The notes under the pieces: generated by a model
What the model was told of the DNA's origin: nothing
Seen by the model: the letters and a program-made list of their open reading frames with translations, nothing else
The model's database searches: none
In this document: piece after piece, positions 18,278 through 26,333 of the stretch
How the letters are laid out: every line of letters starts with the position of its first letter
How positions within the stretch are numbered: the first letter of the stretch is position 1
Made by a program: the position numbers and the translations under genes
Assembly: GCA_947172705.1 (NCBI GenBank)
Contig: CAMWCA010000027.1
Location: forward strand, 1 to 44,789
DNA from: an uncultured Lachnospiraceae bacterium
Lineage (GTDB): Bacteria > Bacillota > Clostridia > Lachnospirales > Lachnospiraceae
Length of the DNA stretch: 44,789 bases
Reading direction: 5' to 3'

Positions 18278-19309
18278 ATGCGTAAATTATTAAATACTTT
18301 ATATGTTATGACCGAGAATTGCTATCTGACTCTTGACGGCGAAAATATTGTGATACAGGATGGCGAAAAAGTACTTGGACGATTTCCGCTTCACACATTG
18401 GAGAATATTATATGTTTCACATATAAAGGAGCAAGCCCTGCATTGATGGGTGCCTGTGCGGAGCGGAAAATAGGCATAAGCTTTTTTTCACCCAGAGGAG
18501 CGTTTTGGGCCAGGGTTATAGGAAAAGAATATGGAAACGTGCTGCTTAGGAAGGAACAGTATCGGATTTCGGATGATGATAGCAGAAGGATTGCATATGC
18601 TAAGAATATGATCGTCGGAAAGGTTTTTAACAGCAGATGGAGTATAGAACGGACTTTGCGAGATCATGCGTATCGTGTGAATGCAGAGAGACTTAAGCAG
18701 GTATCTAACATTTTATATGAAACATTGCCTAAGATAGATAGTACGCTCAATTTGGACGAACTTCGAGGAATAGAGGGGAAAGCTGCTGAACAGTACTTTT
18801 CTGTATTTAATGAAATGATATTAAATCAGAAAGATGATTTTGCATTTATAACGAGAAATCGTAGACCTCCGCTTGATAATATAAATGCGATACTTTCATT
18901 TGCCTATACAATACTTGCTGGCGACTGTGCAAACGCATTATCAAGTGTTGGACTGGATCCATACGTTGGGTTTATGCATAGTGCAAGACCGGGTCGGACT
19001 TCTCTTGCGCTTGACCTGATGGAAGAATTAAGACCAATTTTGGCGGACAGATTTGTTTTAACCTTAATCAATACAAAAGCAATCCAGTCGATTCACTTTG
19101 AAAAACAAAAGGATGGAGCTGTTCTTCTGGATGACAATGGCAGAAAAGTATTTTTCAATGCATGGCAGAATCACAAGAAGGAAATTATTACACATCCATA
19201 CTTAAAAGAAAAAATAGAATGGGGATTGGTTCCATATGTTCAGGCTCTTTTGCTTGCACGCGTTATTAGAGGTGATGTCGATGAATATCCCCCTTTTTTA
19301 TGGAAGTAG
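18278..19309 (+). CDS. cas1: Cas1, spacer integrase (I-C type)
   Basis: Catalytic subunit of the Cas1-Cas2 integrase. The 343-residue protein starts MRKLLNTLYVMTENCYLTL, a typical Cas1c opening. It contains the family His region GFMHSARPGRTSLALDLMEE and the acid pair needed for integration. The start at 18278 has AGGAGGG 5 nt upstream. An upstream in-frame ATG at 18164 lies inside cas4 and adds unrelated residues. Intact length suggests the system can acquire spacers. Confidence 0.95.
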   Translation: MRKLLNTLYVMTENCYLTLDGENIVIQDGEKVLGRFPLHTLENIICFTYKGASPALMGACAERKIGISFFSPRGAFWARVIGKEYGNVLLRKEQYRISDDDSRRIAYAKNMIVGKVFNSRWSIERTLRDHAYRVNAERLKQVSNILYETLPKIDSTLNLDELRGIEGKAAEQYFSVFNEMILNQKDDFAFITRNRRPPLDNINAILSFAYTILAGDCANALSSVGLDPYVGFMHSARPGRTSLALDLMEELRPILADRFVLTLINTKAIQSIHFEKQKDGAVLLDDNGRKVFFNAWQNHKKEIITHPYLKEKIEWGLVPYVQALLLARVIRGDVDEYPPFLWK

Positions 19310-19317
19310 GTGTTTAG

Positions 19318-19608
19318 ATGTTAGTGTTGATTACATATGATGTTTCTACTCAAAGTGCGGAAGGTAAAACACGTCTTCGTAAGGTTGCTAAAGAATGCGT
19401 TAATTATGGACAGCGTGTCCAAAATTCTGTGTTTGAATGTATTTTAGATGCTTCACAGTTGTTGCTTTTGAAAGATCGGTTGATTTCGCTGATTAATGAG
19501 AAGGAAGATAGCTTGCGCTTTTACTATCTGGGCAATAATTATCAAACCAAAGTGGAGCACTTTGGGAAAAAAACTTCTTATGAGGCAGAAGGAGTTCTAA
19601 TGCTATAG
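19318..19608 (+). CDS. cas2: Cas2, integrase subunit
   Basis: A 96-residue ferredoxin-fold protein that scaffolds Cas1. MLVLITYDVS with Asp8 is the Cas2 signature, and CVNYGQRVQNSVFEC is the I-C type continuation. It lies 8 nt after cas1 and is the last cas gene before the leader. Confidence 0.96.
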   Translation: MLVLITYDVSTQSAEGKTRLRKVAKECVNYGQRVQNSVFECILDASQLLLLKDRLISLINEKEDSLRFYYLGNNYQTKVEHFGKKTSYEAEGVLML

Positions 19609-19776
19609 TATAGTTGGTGCGAGTGGTAAGTAAACATAAATTGCTAAGGGGATTCGCACTGTAAAAAGTGAAAAAATATGAAGATATAAGTATTTAAATA
19701 TAATGCATTATGTAAAAAAATGTTAAAATTGTATAAAATAAAAATCTCTATTTAAAAAAAATAGGTGTTTTTTGCA
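19609..19776 (+). promoter_or_regulatory. CRISPR leader
   Basis: A 168-nt AT-rich stretch between cas2 and the first repeat. It holds GTGCGA and TCGCAC as inverted copies (about 19619-19624 and 19652-19658), an element common in I-C leaders, and a TATAAAAT box near 19733-19740 that could be the array promoter. Because the leader is on this side, new spacers should enter at 19777 and the array is transcribed to the right. Confidence 0.75.
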
Positions 19777-21792
19777 GTCACTCCCTTTGCGGGAGTGTGG
19801 ATTGAAATATGGGGATTGATGACCTTGAGGGAAAGTCAATGACGTCACTCCCTTTGCGGGAGTGTGGATTGAAATCGTCCGCATCCGGCGAAAGCGGTCG
19901 GAAAGTGCGTCACTCCCTTTGCGGGAGTGTGGATTGAAATCTCAATCACCGCATCGACGATGTCGTCCGTTCCTGTCACTCCCTTTGCGGGAGTGTGGAT
20001 TGAAATTCGAATATGAACCTCGCCTCCGCTGCCGTCCTGCGTCACTCCCTTTGCGGGAGTGTGGATTGAAATAAAAGGCTATAAAGAGTTTGAAATGGCG
20101 ACGAGTGTCACTCCCTTTGCGGGAGTGTGGATTGAAATTGCGAATATTATCATGTTTGCACCGCAGACGGGGGTCACTCCCTTTGCGGGAGTGTGGATTG
20201 AAATTCCTCTGCGGAGGCAGCAAAGGCGGGGCTTATCGGTCACTCCCTTTGCGGGAGTGTGGATTGAAATATATTCGAGAACATTGAGAAGTACGAGCAG
20301 CTTTTGTCACTCCCTTTGCGGGAGTGTGGATTGAAATCTGTCACACAGCAACCAACGTGACAACGGGGGCAGTCACTCCCTTTGCGGGAGTGTGGATTGA
20401 AATAAATCCGCTCATCGTTTCCTCCTTTCTGCGTGTTACGTCACTCCCTTTGCGGGAGTGTGGATTGAAATGATTTGAGAAACAAAGAAAACTCACTGGA
20501 AGAATGTCACTCCCTTTGCGGGAGTGTGGATTGAAATTAAACAAAAAGAATATGAAAATATGACTGAATCAGTCACTCCCTTTGCGGGAGTGTGGATTGA
20601 AATCAGATGGCGTTTGCTATGGCTCTTGGAAAAGTTAGTCACTCCCTTTGCGGGAGTGTGGATTGAAATTCTGTTTGGATTTACGTGGATATATAGCACA
20701 TCTGACTACGTCACTCCCTTTGCGGGAGTGTGGATTGAAATTGTGAGAAAGCTATCGGAATCATTGACGATATTTGTCACTCCCTTTGCGGGAGTGTGGA
20801 TTGAAATACTTATTGTTTTTTGCGCCGGATGCCTGGTGATGGTCACTCCCTTTGCGGGAGTGTGGATTGAAATCTCTCCAACCGTCACAAACGGCAGCCC
20901 GCATATCCGTCACTCCCTTTGCGGGAGTGTGGATTGAAATGCAATAGTTTTCGTTCTCCCTGTATTTTCCATAGTAGTCACTCCCTTTGCGGGAGTGTGG
21001 ATTGAAATATTCAGCTTATCCCTGACTTTACAGAGTGTTTCAGTCACTCCCTTTGCGGGAGTGTGGATTGAAATTGAGGAGAACGATAAAGCGTTTGTTA
21101 AAAAGATCGTCACTCCCTTTGCGGGAGTGTGGATTGAAATTCTGTTTGGATTTACGTGGATATATAGCACATCTGACTACGTCACTCCCTTTGCGGGAGT
21201 GTGGATTGAAATTTCTCATTACCGGCAAAAGCGTCCTCTGCCTCTTGTCACTCCCTTTGCGGGAGTGTGGATTGAAATATTTATCCACGGATTTCCCGGT
21301 TGCCCTAAATCGTGTCACTCCCTTTGCGGGAGTGTGGATTGAAATTTGTAAACGGGGCGTATTAGGGAGTACGCCCCGGAGGTCACTCCCTTTGCGGGAG
21401 TGTGGATTGAAATGAGATAAAAGACATTATGCATTTCGTCCCCAAATCGTCACTCCCTTTGCGGGAGTGTGGATTGAAATAGATCAATGCAGATGATACC
21501 TACATATCCGATGAGAGTCACTCCCTTTGCGGGAGTGTGGATTGAAATATCCCATCCTCTGACAGCAGATACACTTCATCTTCGTCACTCCCTTTGCGGG
21601 AGTGTGGATTGAAATAAATCCGCTTTCTTGCGACTCTAATGCGGCAGATGTCACTCCCTTTGCGGGAGTGTGGATTGAAATAGAAAATTTGATTGTATTA
21701 GATAAGGCGTTATTAGTCACTCCCTTTGCGGGAGTGTGGATTGAAATGCCATAGAAAACCTTATTGATTTTGGCATGGTTGTCACTCTCTTT
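19777..21792 (+). CRISPR. type I-C CRISPR array, 30 full repeats plus a broken 31st
   Basis: Thirty identical 32-bp repeats start with GTCACTCCCTTTGCGG (first 19777-19808, last full 21716-21747) and end GGATTGAAAT. Each carries a hairpin CACTCCC-TTTGC-GGGAGTG, the Cas5c substrate. The 30 spacers are 33-36 nt, mostly 34, except two of 40 nt. Spacer 14 (20670-20709) and spacer 21 (21141-21180) are identical, so 29 are unique. A 31st repeat at 21781 keeps only about 12 nt (GTCACTCTCTTT) and then runs into an insertion-sequence remnant. All 30 full repeats look perfect, which suggests a recently active array. Repeat plus 34-nt spacer is 66 nt, a multiple of three, so long meaningless open frames cross the array. 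Confidence 0.98.
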
Positions 21793-21943
21793 TGATCTGA
21801 CCCAAAAAGTTAGACAAAAATTTATGGTTATGCAACTAATAAGGATTGGAGCCTGTATTGCACAGGACTCAGTTCTTTTAGTTTTACCTTAATCCGTTTG
21901 CTATTATAATAATCTATGTATTTCTCTAATTCAATTCGAAATG
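21793..21943 (-). mobile_element. 3' remnant of an IS3-family (IS150-like) element
   Basis: On the minus strand, 21828-21943 encodes the last 37 residues of an IS3-family OrfB transposase: [19 protein letters not shown] then [15 protein letters not shown] and a stop. This is the well-known OrfB C-terminus. Downstream of the stop the end reads TGACCCAAAAAGTTAGAC (+ strand 21798-21815), typical of IS150-group termini. The element end abuts the broken last CRISPR repeat, and its other side is cut off exactly at the inverted repeat of the ISLre2 element. Only about 150 bp remain. Confidence 0.85.
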
Positions 21944-21967
21944 ATAGAGTAAACTTGCTGTCAGTTG
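21944..21967 (+). repeat. left terminal inverted repeat of the ISLre2 element
   Basis: ATAGAGTAAACTTGCTGTCA followed by GTTG matches the inverse of 23565-23588 at 21 of 24 positions. It defines the element border on the CRISPR side. Confidence 0.8.
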
Positions 21968-22044
21968 GAGAATCGCAGAGAGCTTCTGCCGCAGATTTGT
22001 CCAGACTTGATTTCCTTAAGTTTACTTCTTTTCGCTGCTTGTTG

Positions 22045-23476
22045 TCAAATGTTACTAAACCTCTCCCTGACCGTCAGCTTCTTCTTGATTTCAACACCGG
22101 GAATTGTTGCCTGTATCCTCTCCAGATACACCCGGTCGCTGTCATGCTGACCGTGGAGCAGTTTTCTCAGATATCCTCTGGCAAATTTCGGTTCAGCTTC
22201 CTCACAACCGGCAGCCTTCTCTTCCCGATGTGACCTCCTGTAGTGTACCAGGTCAATGACCTTGTCTTCCCCATAATCCCTTACATAGCATCTCAGCCGG
22301 CACATGGCATCCACCCCTGCCTTACTCCATCCCATTGGTGTTGAACTCATCCTCTCGGAATACACATGGCTCACGTGTCCTTCTGCACTGCACCCATACA
22401 CTTTTTTGTCCTGCATGCGTATTACAGCACTGTCCCAGTTGTTCAACACATACTCTTCACACTCGTTCACTGCCTTTTCATTCGGGGCGCATTTCCGTGC
22501 CGCTTCCAGTGCCCTTACAAACTTTTTCTTCCTGCCTTTATACAGAACCTTCCACAGCTTCCCCTTGGCTTCATTTATATCGTCCAGCATCTGCCGGCTG
22601 CTTTGTTGATATATTTTATCAGATGGTATTTGTCCATTACCATGACGCCTTTGTCGATGTCAGATACCCCAGCCTTGATCCATGCTCCGTAGTTCCCGCT
22701 GACATACACCTGTTTTAGATACTTGGTCTCATAATTCGTTTCGATATATTTCTGCATCCGCCTGAAAAGCCGGTGGTTTTCTTCACTTCTGGCATACAAT
22801 TCGCCCAGATAGAATACATTGGTCAGTTCTACGCGTCCATCCTTTTCCACCCTTCCCTCATACAGGTACAAAAGCTTTCCTATCATTCCGCTCTTTTTCT
22901 CTGCTGCAGCTTTCTCCTGCTTATGGATATGGTCTTCATTCGCCTCGATATAAAGGTATTCCACACACTTTTTCTTCACCGGCTTTTCAAAAGGCAGCTC
23001 TGCCTGCACGGCATGTACTTTGTCCATCACTGCCGTCTTGGAGATTTCCGCATCCTTTCCCAACGCCTTTGCTGCTCTGCTGTAGCTGCTCTTTGCTGCC
23101 TCTACACCGCAGCACAGCTTAGCCTCTCATGGGCATCCAGCCCCACCCATTCATCAAGAAGATAGTGATAACCGCCATCCTCCCTGTTATGAAACAGTGT
23201 ATGGGTAAAGCAGATGGGTCCGTTAATGGTCAGCAGTTCTCTTGTATCATGGCGCTGGATGGTGTACTTTTCATTCCTTAGGATGTCATCGCACAACATC
23301 TGATCCATGCTGTTGTATAGTGCCTGCATATGTTCTGCTGCCGCTCTTCTTGCTGCTTCTGCAAGCCCTTTTTCATAGGCATCCATATCCTTCATGCCGG
23401 AATCCAGAAAAAGCTGGTCTGCCTGTTCAAACTCCATATACAGTTTTTCCAAAGAATGTGCTACAATGTTTTCCAT
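22045..23476 (-). pseudogene. ISLre2 family (UPF0236) transposase, two frameshifts
   Basis: Three minus-strand segments in three frames together make one transposase of about 480 residues. The first (23476-23102) begins MENIVAHSLEKLYMEFEQAD and includes KYTIQRHDTRELLTINGPI and HYLLDEWVGLDAHERLS. The second (23063 back to 22575) contains YIEANEDHIHKQ and MVMDKYHLIKYINKAAG. The third (22590 to 22045) carries CSAEGHVSHVYSERMSSTPMGWS, the conserved UPF0236 active region. Frameshifts lie near 23105-23125 and 22588-22600; each is repaired by a single base. With both, no full transposase can be made unless these are sequence errors. Confidence 0.88.
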
Positions 23477-23564
23477 GAGAGTACCTCCATCACCTGTTGT
23501 TTTAGATCTTCGACAAATCCATTATAACGGGGATTCTGGTACTCTCTATCTATTTTCTCTTAGT

Positions 23565-23588
23565 CAACTGACAAAAACTTTACTCTAT
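23565..23588 (-). repeat. right terminal inverted repeat of the ISLre2 element
   Basis: Read on the minus strand it begins ATAGAGTAAAGTTTTTGTCA, the partner of the left repeat. The transposase reading frame begins about 90 nt inside it. Confidence 0.8.
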
Positions 23589-24077
23589 AAGCGGGAGGTT
23601 ATTTTTAACGCAAAAATTGAACAAACCTTAGACAGCAAAGAAGTAGCAGAAATGATAAAGAAAGGCCACAGCAAATTATTGAGGGATTTGCAGCGATATG
23701 AGGAACAATTTATTGGTGCCAAGGTTGGATTCAATGATTTCTTTCGAAAGTCAGAATATAAAGGCAGTATTGGGAGAACATTTCCTTGCTACTTCATAAC
23801 TGAGAAAGGTTGCGAATTTATCGCCCATAAACTTACCGGGCAAAAAGGTACAGAGTTTACAGCAAAGTATATCAATAGGTTTCACGAAATGGAGAATATA
23901 CTCCAGAACCCTCCGGTAGTAAGAACCAAAAAGGTTACATTCCTTCAGGAGATAAAAGCTGCCGAACACGTAGTAAAAGGGATGAACCAGGAGCAGAAAA
24001 TAAGTTTTTACAAATCCATATATGAACGGCACGGGTTTAGCTTTGACATTCAACCAGAACTTGCCATAGTGATATGA
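23589..24077 (+). pseudogene. phage Rha-family regulator, start codon lost to the IS
   Basis: The frame starts immediately after the IS inverted repeat and runs 162 residues. TLDSKEVAEMIKKGHSKLLRD and GRTFPCYFITEKGCEFIAHK are the Rha (pRha) domain signature; Rha proteins are phage regulators or antirepressors. The first residues read KREVIFNAK where intact relatives begin with a Met a few residues before VIFN, so the IS seems to have removed only the first few codons. An internal ATG at 23652 could start a shorter product. It suggests that a prophage or phage remnant once lay here. The C-terminal part (FLQEIKAAEHVVKGMNQEQK) is helical. Confidence 0.75.
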
Positions 24078-24294
24078 AAAGCTCCCGTTGTGACGAATAT
24101 TGTAAAAGCATAATTGATGTAGCAAGAAAAATATGGAGCGAACGGCGATTATGTCAGATCTATACGATTTCAAAGAAAATGTTGGAGTTTGATACAAATA
24201 TCTTTGAAAGGTGAAACCGTGAATTGTCTGTAAATCCGTGAAATACTTGGGAATCTATCAAGTATAAAAAATTAAATATATTCCGAAATATGCA

Positions 24295-24323
24295 TTGACA
24301 CATACGTATAAAACACGTATAAT
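24295..24323 (+). promoter_or_regulatory. consensus promoter of hicAB-1 with direct-repeat operator
   Basis: TTGACA (24295-24300) and TATAAT (24318-24323), 17 bp apart, are a perfect sigma-A promoter. The spacer and -10 contain two direct copies of ACGTATAA (24304-24311 and 24315-24322), 11 bp apart, a likely binding site for the HicB DNA-binding domain. The hicA ribosome site follows at 24333-24340. Confidence 0.75.
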
Positions 24324-24346
24324 TATAGTTGTAAGGAGGACACATA

Positions 24347-24520
24347 ATGAAGACAAAAGACCTTATAAAACTATTAGAAAGGAATGGATGGAAGTTCAAG
24401 CGGCACGGTGGAAATCATGATGTTTACGAAAAAGATGGAAAGAGAGAAAGCATTGTGAGACACAGGGAAACGGACGAAGATCTGGCAAGGGCAATTATCA
24501 AGCGGAACGGGCTGAAATAA
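24347..24520 (+). CDS. hicA: HicA toxin 1
   Basis: A 57-residue dsRBD-fold mRNA interferase. KTKDLIKLLERNGWKFKRHG then GNHDVYEKDG is the HicA signature, with the catalytic His in GGNHDVY. It ends IIKRNGLK. AAGGAGGA lies 7 nt before the ATG. It comes first in the operon, followed 53 nt later by hicB, the usual order. Confidence 0.88.
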   Translation: MKTKDLIKLLERNGWKFKRHGGNHDVYEKDGKRESIVRHRETDEDLARAIIKRNGLK

Positions 24521-24573
24521 GCCCGGCATCCGCAGGATATAATAAATAGAATTGTAATTAGGAGGTTGGTAAA

Positions 24574-24972
24574 GTGAAAAAGGCATATCCAGTTATTTTG
24601 TCACAGGGGAAAAAGTTTATTGTGGTGCATATCCCTGATTTTGGGATTGATACACAAGGGAAAGACATTACGGATGCTATTGAAATGGCGCGTGATGCAA
24701 TAGGAGTTGTTGGAATTGATATGGAGGACGACGGGGAAGTTTTACCAGAACCGTCGGATGTATCGAAAGTGAAGTCTGACCTTGAAGAGGATATTGTAAC
24801 GCTGGTAGATGTGGATTTTGGGGAGTATCGTAGAAAAAATGATATGAAGACGATAAAGAAAACCTTGACGATACCATCTTGGCTTAATTTTGAAGCTGAA
24901 AAAGCGGGGGTTAATTTTTCCACAATATTAACAGATGCGCTTAAGAGAGAGTTAAAAGTCCAAAGCCGGTAA
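24574..24972 (+). CDS. hicB: HicB antitoxin 1
   Basis: A 132-residue antitoxin. The N-terminal HicB fold is a degraded RNase H (YPVILSQGKKFIVVHIPDFG, TDAIEMARDAIG), which masks HicA. The C-terminal part (KKTLTIPSWLNFEAEKAGVN then FSTILTDALKREL) is a ribbon-helix-helix DNA-binding domain, expected to repress the operon at the ACGTATAA repeats. GGAGG is upstream of the ATG. Confidence 0.9.
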   Translation: MKKAYPVILSQGKKFIVVHIPDFGIDTQGKDITDAIEMARDAIGVVGIDMEDDGEVLPEPSDVSKVKSDLEEDIVTLVDVDFGEYRRKNDMKTIKKTLTIPSWLNFEAEKAGVNFSTILTDALKRELKVQSR

Positions 24973-25005
24973 GGGAATTAAAAGAAGAAAAGGGATGGTG
25001 GAAAA

Positions 25006-25221
25006 ATGGCAAGGGCAAAAGATCCGGAGTTTAATCAGATCAAGTATCAAAACGAGTTTAATAAAAAGAACTATGATAGAATAGAAGTTAACATGCCAAA
25101 AGGAAGAAAAGCAGTTATCGTAGAAGCTGCTAAGGCAGCAGGACAGAGCACAAGTGAATACATTAATCAGGCGATTAACGAAAGAATGGAAAAAGATACA
25201 GGGAAAGATGCAGGATGTTAG
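25006..25221 (+). CDS. small Arc-type ribbon-helix-helix protein, possible orphan antitoxin
   Basis: A 71-residue basic protein. Residues 25-65 (YDRIEVNMPKGRKAVIVEAA then GQSTSEYINQAINERME) have the strand-helix-helix pattern of Arc/MetJ-like regulators, common as antitoxins in gut clostridia. It follows hicB by 33 nt and ends before the cassette terminator, so it seems part of the hicAB-1 transcript. No partner toxin follows it. It may be a third regulator of the operon or the remains of a separate system. Confidence 0.7.
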   Translation: MARAKDPEFNQIKYQNEFNKKNYDRIEVNMPKGRKAVIVEAAKAAGQSTSEYINQAINERMEKDTGKDAGC

Positions 25222-25276
25222 GAACCTTGTTTCTTTTTAATGTTGTTACTGATAAGGCGATATATAATCGTAAATA

Positions 25277-25309
25277 AGAAAAGGCGTTGCACATGTAGCG
25301 TCTTTTCTT
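25277..25309 (+). terminator. terminator of hicAB cassette 1
   Basis: AAGAAAAGGCGTT pairs with AGCGTCTTTTCTT, including G:U pairs, around loop GCACATGT... with T runs on the 3' side. The sequence is nearly identical to the terminator after the second cassette (26175-26208), differing mainly at one loop base. Confidence 0.7.
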
Positions 25310-25434
25310 GATGTGATAAACCAGATTGCAAAGCGCAATAGCATTCATTGCTAAGGAAAGTTATGGTATAATTTGTTTTATGGTATATAGGATAGCAATC
25401 ATAAAAAAATAAATTTAAAATCCATATAAATATA

Positions 25435-25492
25435 TTGACAATGCGTATTAATACGCATATAATATAATTGAATGATACGCATTAATACGCAT
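25435..25492 (+). promoter_or_regulatory. promoter and palindromic operator of hicAB-2
   Basis: TTGACA (25435-25440) and TATAAT (25458-25463) are 17 bp apart, and the spacer is filled by a perfect 18-bp palindrome ATGCGTATTAATACGCAT (25441-25458). Two more copies of ATACGCAT follow at 25475-25482 and 25485-25492, between the promoter and the ribosome site. Such a layout would let HicB block RNA polymerase and bind cooperatively. Confidence 0.8.
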
Positions 25493-25514
25493 CAGGAAAG
25501 GAGATGGGTTATGT

Positions 25515-25697
25515 TTGAAGGTATCTGAACTAATAAAAATTTTGAAAAGAAATGGATGTTATCTTAAGAGAAATGGCAAAAGTCACGACATATGGTACAG
25601 TGAGAAAACAGGAAAACAGTTTTCAGTACCAAGGCATTTGTCCCAAGATGTTCCCAAAGGAACATATGAGAACATAAAGAAAGACGCGGGGTTCTGA
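25515..25697 (+). CDS. hicA: HicA toxin 2, TTG start
   Basis: A 60-residue HicA family toxin: KVSELIKILKRNGCYLKRNG then KSHDIWYSEKTGKQF, with the catalytic His in GKSHDIW. The start must be TTG at 25515, since the frame has no ATG and homologues start with the residues that follow it. AAAGGAGATGG lies 8-18 nt upstream. An ATG four bases earlier (25511) opens only a five-codon frame ending TGA. hicB follows after 59 nt. Confidence 0.88.
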   Translation: MKVSELIKILKRNGCYLKRNGKSHDIWYSEKTGKQFSVPRHLSQDVPKGTYENIKKDAGF

Positions 25698-25756
25698 GAA
25701 CCCTGTATTCTTCTTAATTATATGGAGACTTGTTGATACATTTAGGAGGTTATCAA

Positions 25757-26155
25757 ATGAGTAAGTATGTATATCCTGCAGTGTTTACCAAAGAAGACGA
25801 TGGAAAATATTCTGTTATATTCCGGGATTTGGAAGGGTGTTATACGTGCGGAGATAATATTGAACATGCAATCGAGATGGCAGAGGATGCACTCGCATTG
25901 GTATTGTATGAGTATGAAGCGGATGGAAAGGAAATTCCTGCTCCATCCGATCCAAAGACCATCGAGACTAATTCCAATGAATTTATAAATTATATTAAAT
26001 GTGATACATTGGAATATAGAAAGATGTATAATAACAAATCTGTGAGAAAAAATGTAACATTGCCGGAATGGCTGAATGAGGAAGCAGAAAAGCTGGAATT
26101 AAATTTTTCACAGATTTTACGGGATGCATTGCTACAAAAAGTTGGTAAGCATTGA
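25757..26155 (+). CDS. hicB: HicB antitoxin 2
   Basis: A 132-residue antitoxin with the HicB N-domain (YVYPAVFTKEDDGKYSVIF then RDLEGCYTCGDNIEHAIEMA) and a C-terminal ribbon-helix-helix (KNVTLPEWLNEEAEKLELNF then SQILRDALLQKV). GGAGG is 8 nt upstream of the ATG at 25757; an earlier in-frame start at 25730 has no ribosome site. It is a diverged paralogue of HicB 1 of the same length. Confidence 0.9.
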   Translation: MSKYVYPAVFTKEDDGKYSVIFRDLEGCYTCGDNIEHAIEMAEDALALVLYEYEADGKEIPAPSDPKTIETNSNEFINYIKCDTLEYRKMYNNKSVRKNVTLPEWLNEEAEKLELNFSQILRDALLQKVGKH

Positions 26156-26174
26156 GCTAAAAAAAGGTATAATA

Positions 26175-26208
26175 AGAAAAGGCGTTGCACATGCAGCGTC
26201 TTTTTTTA
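26175..26208 (+). terminator. terminator of hicAB cassette 2
   Basis: AAGAAAAGGCGTTGC pairs with the 3' GCAGCGTCTTTTTTT region, ending in a run of eight T. It is almost the same sequence as 25277-25309. Confidence 0.75.
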
Positions 26209-26333
26209 TGAAGCGGAAGAGATAGCGATCCACTCTTTGGAGCAGGATCGCATTCTCTTCGCGGATGGACTTGCATTTAGCTATTTATCATGTAAAAGGC
26301 AATTCAGAAAAGAAATAATTATTGATATTGCTT

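Larger units (their letters stand above)
21944..23588 (-). mobile_element. ISLre2-family insertion sequence, degenerate
   Basis: A 1645-bp element bounded by 24-bp terminal inverted repeats with 21 matches (21944-21967 and 23565-23588; outer sequence ATAGAGTAAA). The interior carries one minus-strand transposase gene broken by two frameshifts. No target duplication is seen: the left flank is the IS3 remnant and the right flank is the body of a rha-like gene, so the flanks were probably rearranged after insertion. Confidence 0.85.

Noticed and set aside
20404..21649. Spacers 10 and 28 both begin AAATCCGCT
   Set aside because: Only nine bases are shared and the rest differ, which is likely chance.
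19845..21720. Many open frames of 60-137 codons on both strands across the CRISPR array
   Set aside because: They arise because repeat plus the common 34-nt spacer is 66 nt, so repeats stay in one frame and read the same peptide (for example VTPFAGVWIEI) again and again.
22304..23478. Plus-strand open frames of 78-130 codons inside the ISLre2 element
   Set aside because: They are antisense to the broken transposase, have no ribosome sites and show no recognisable domain.
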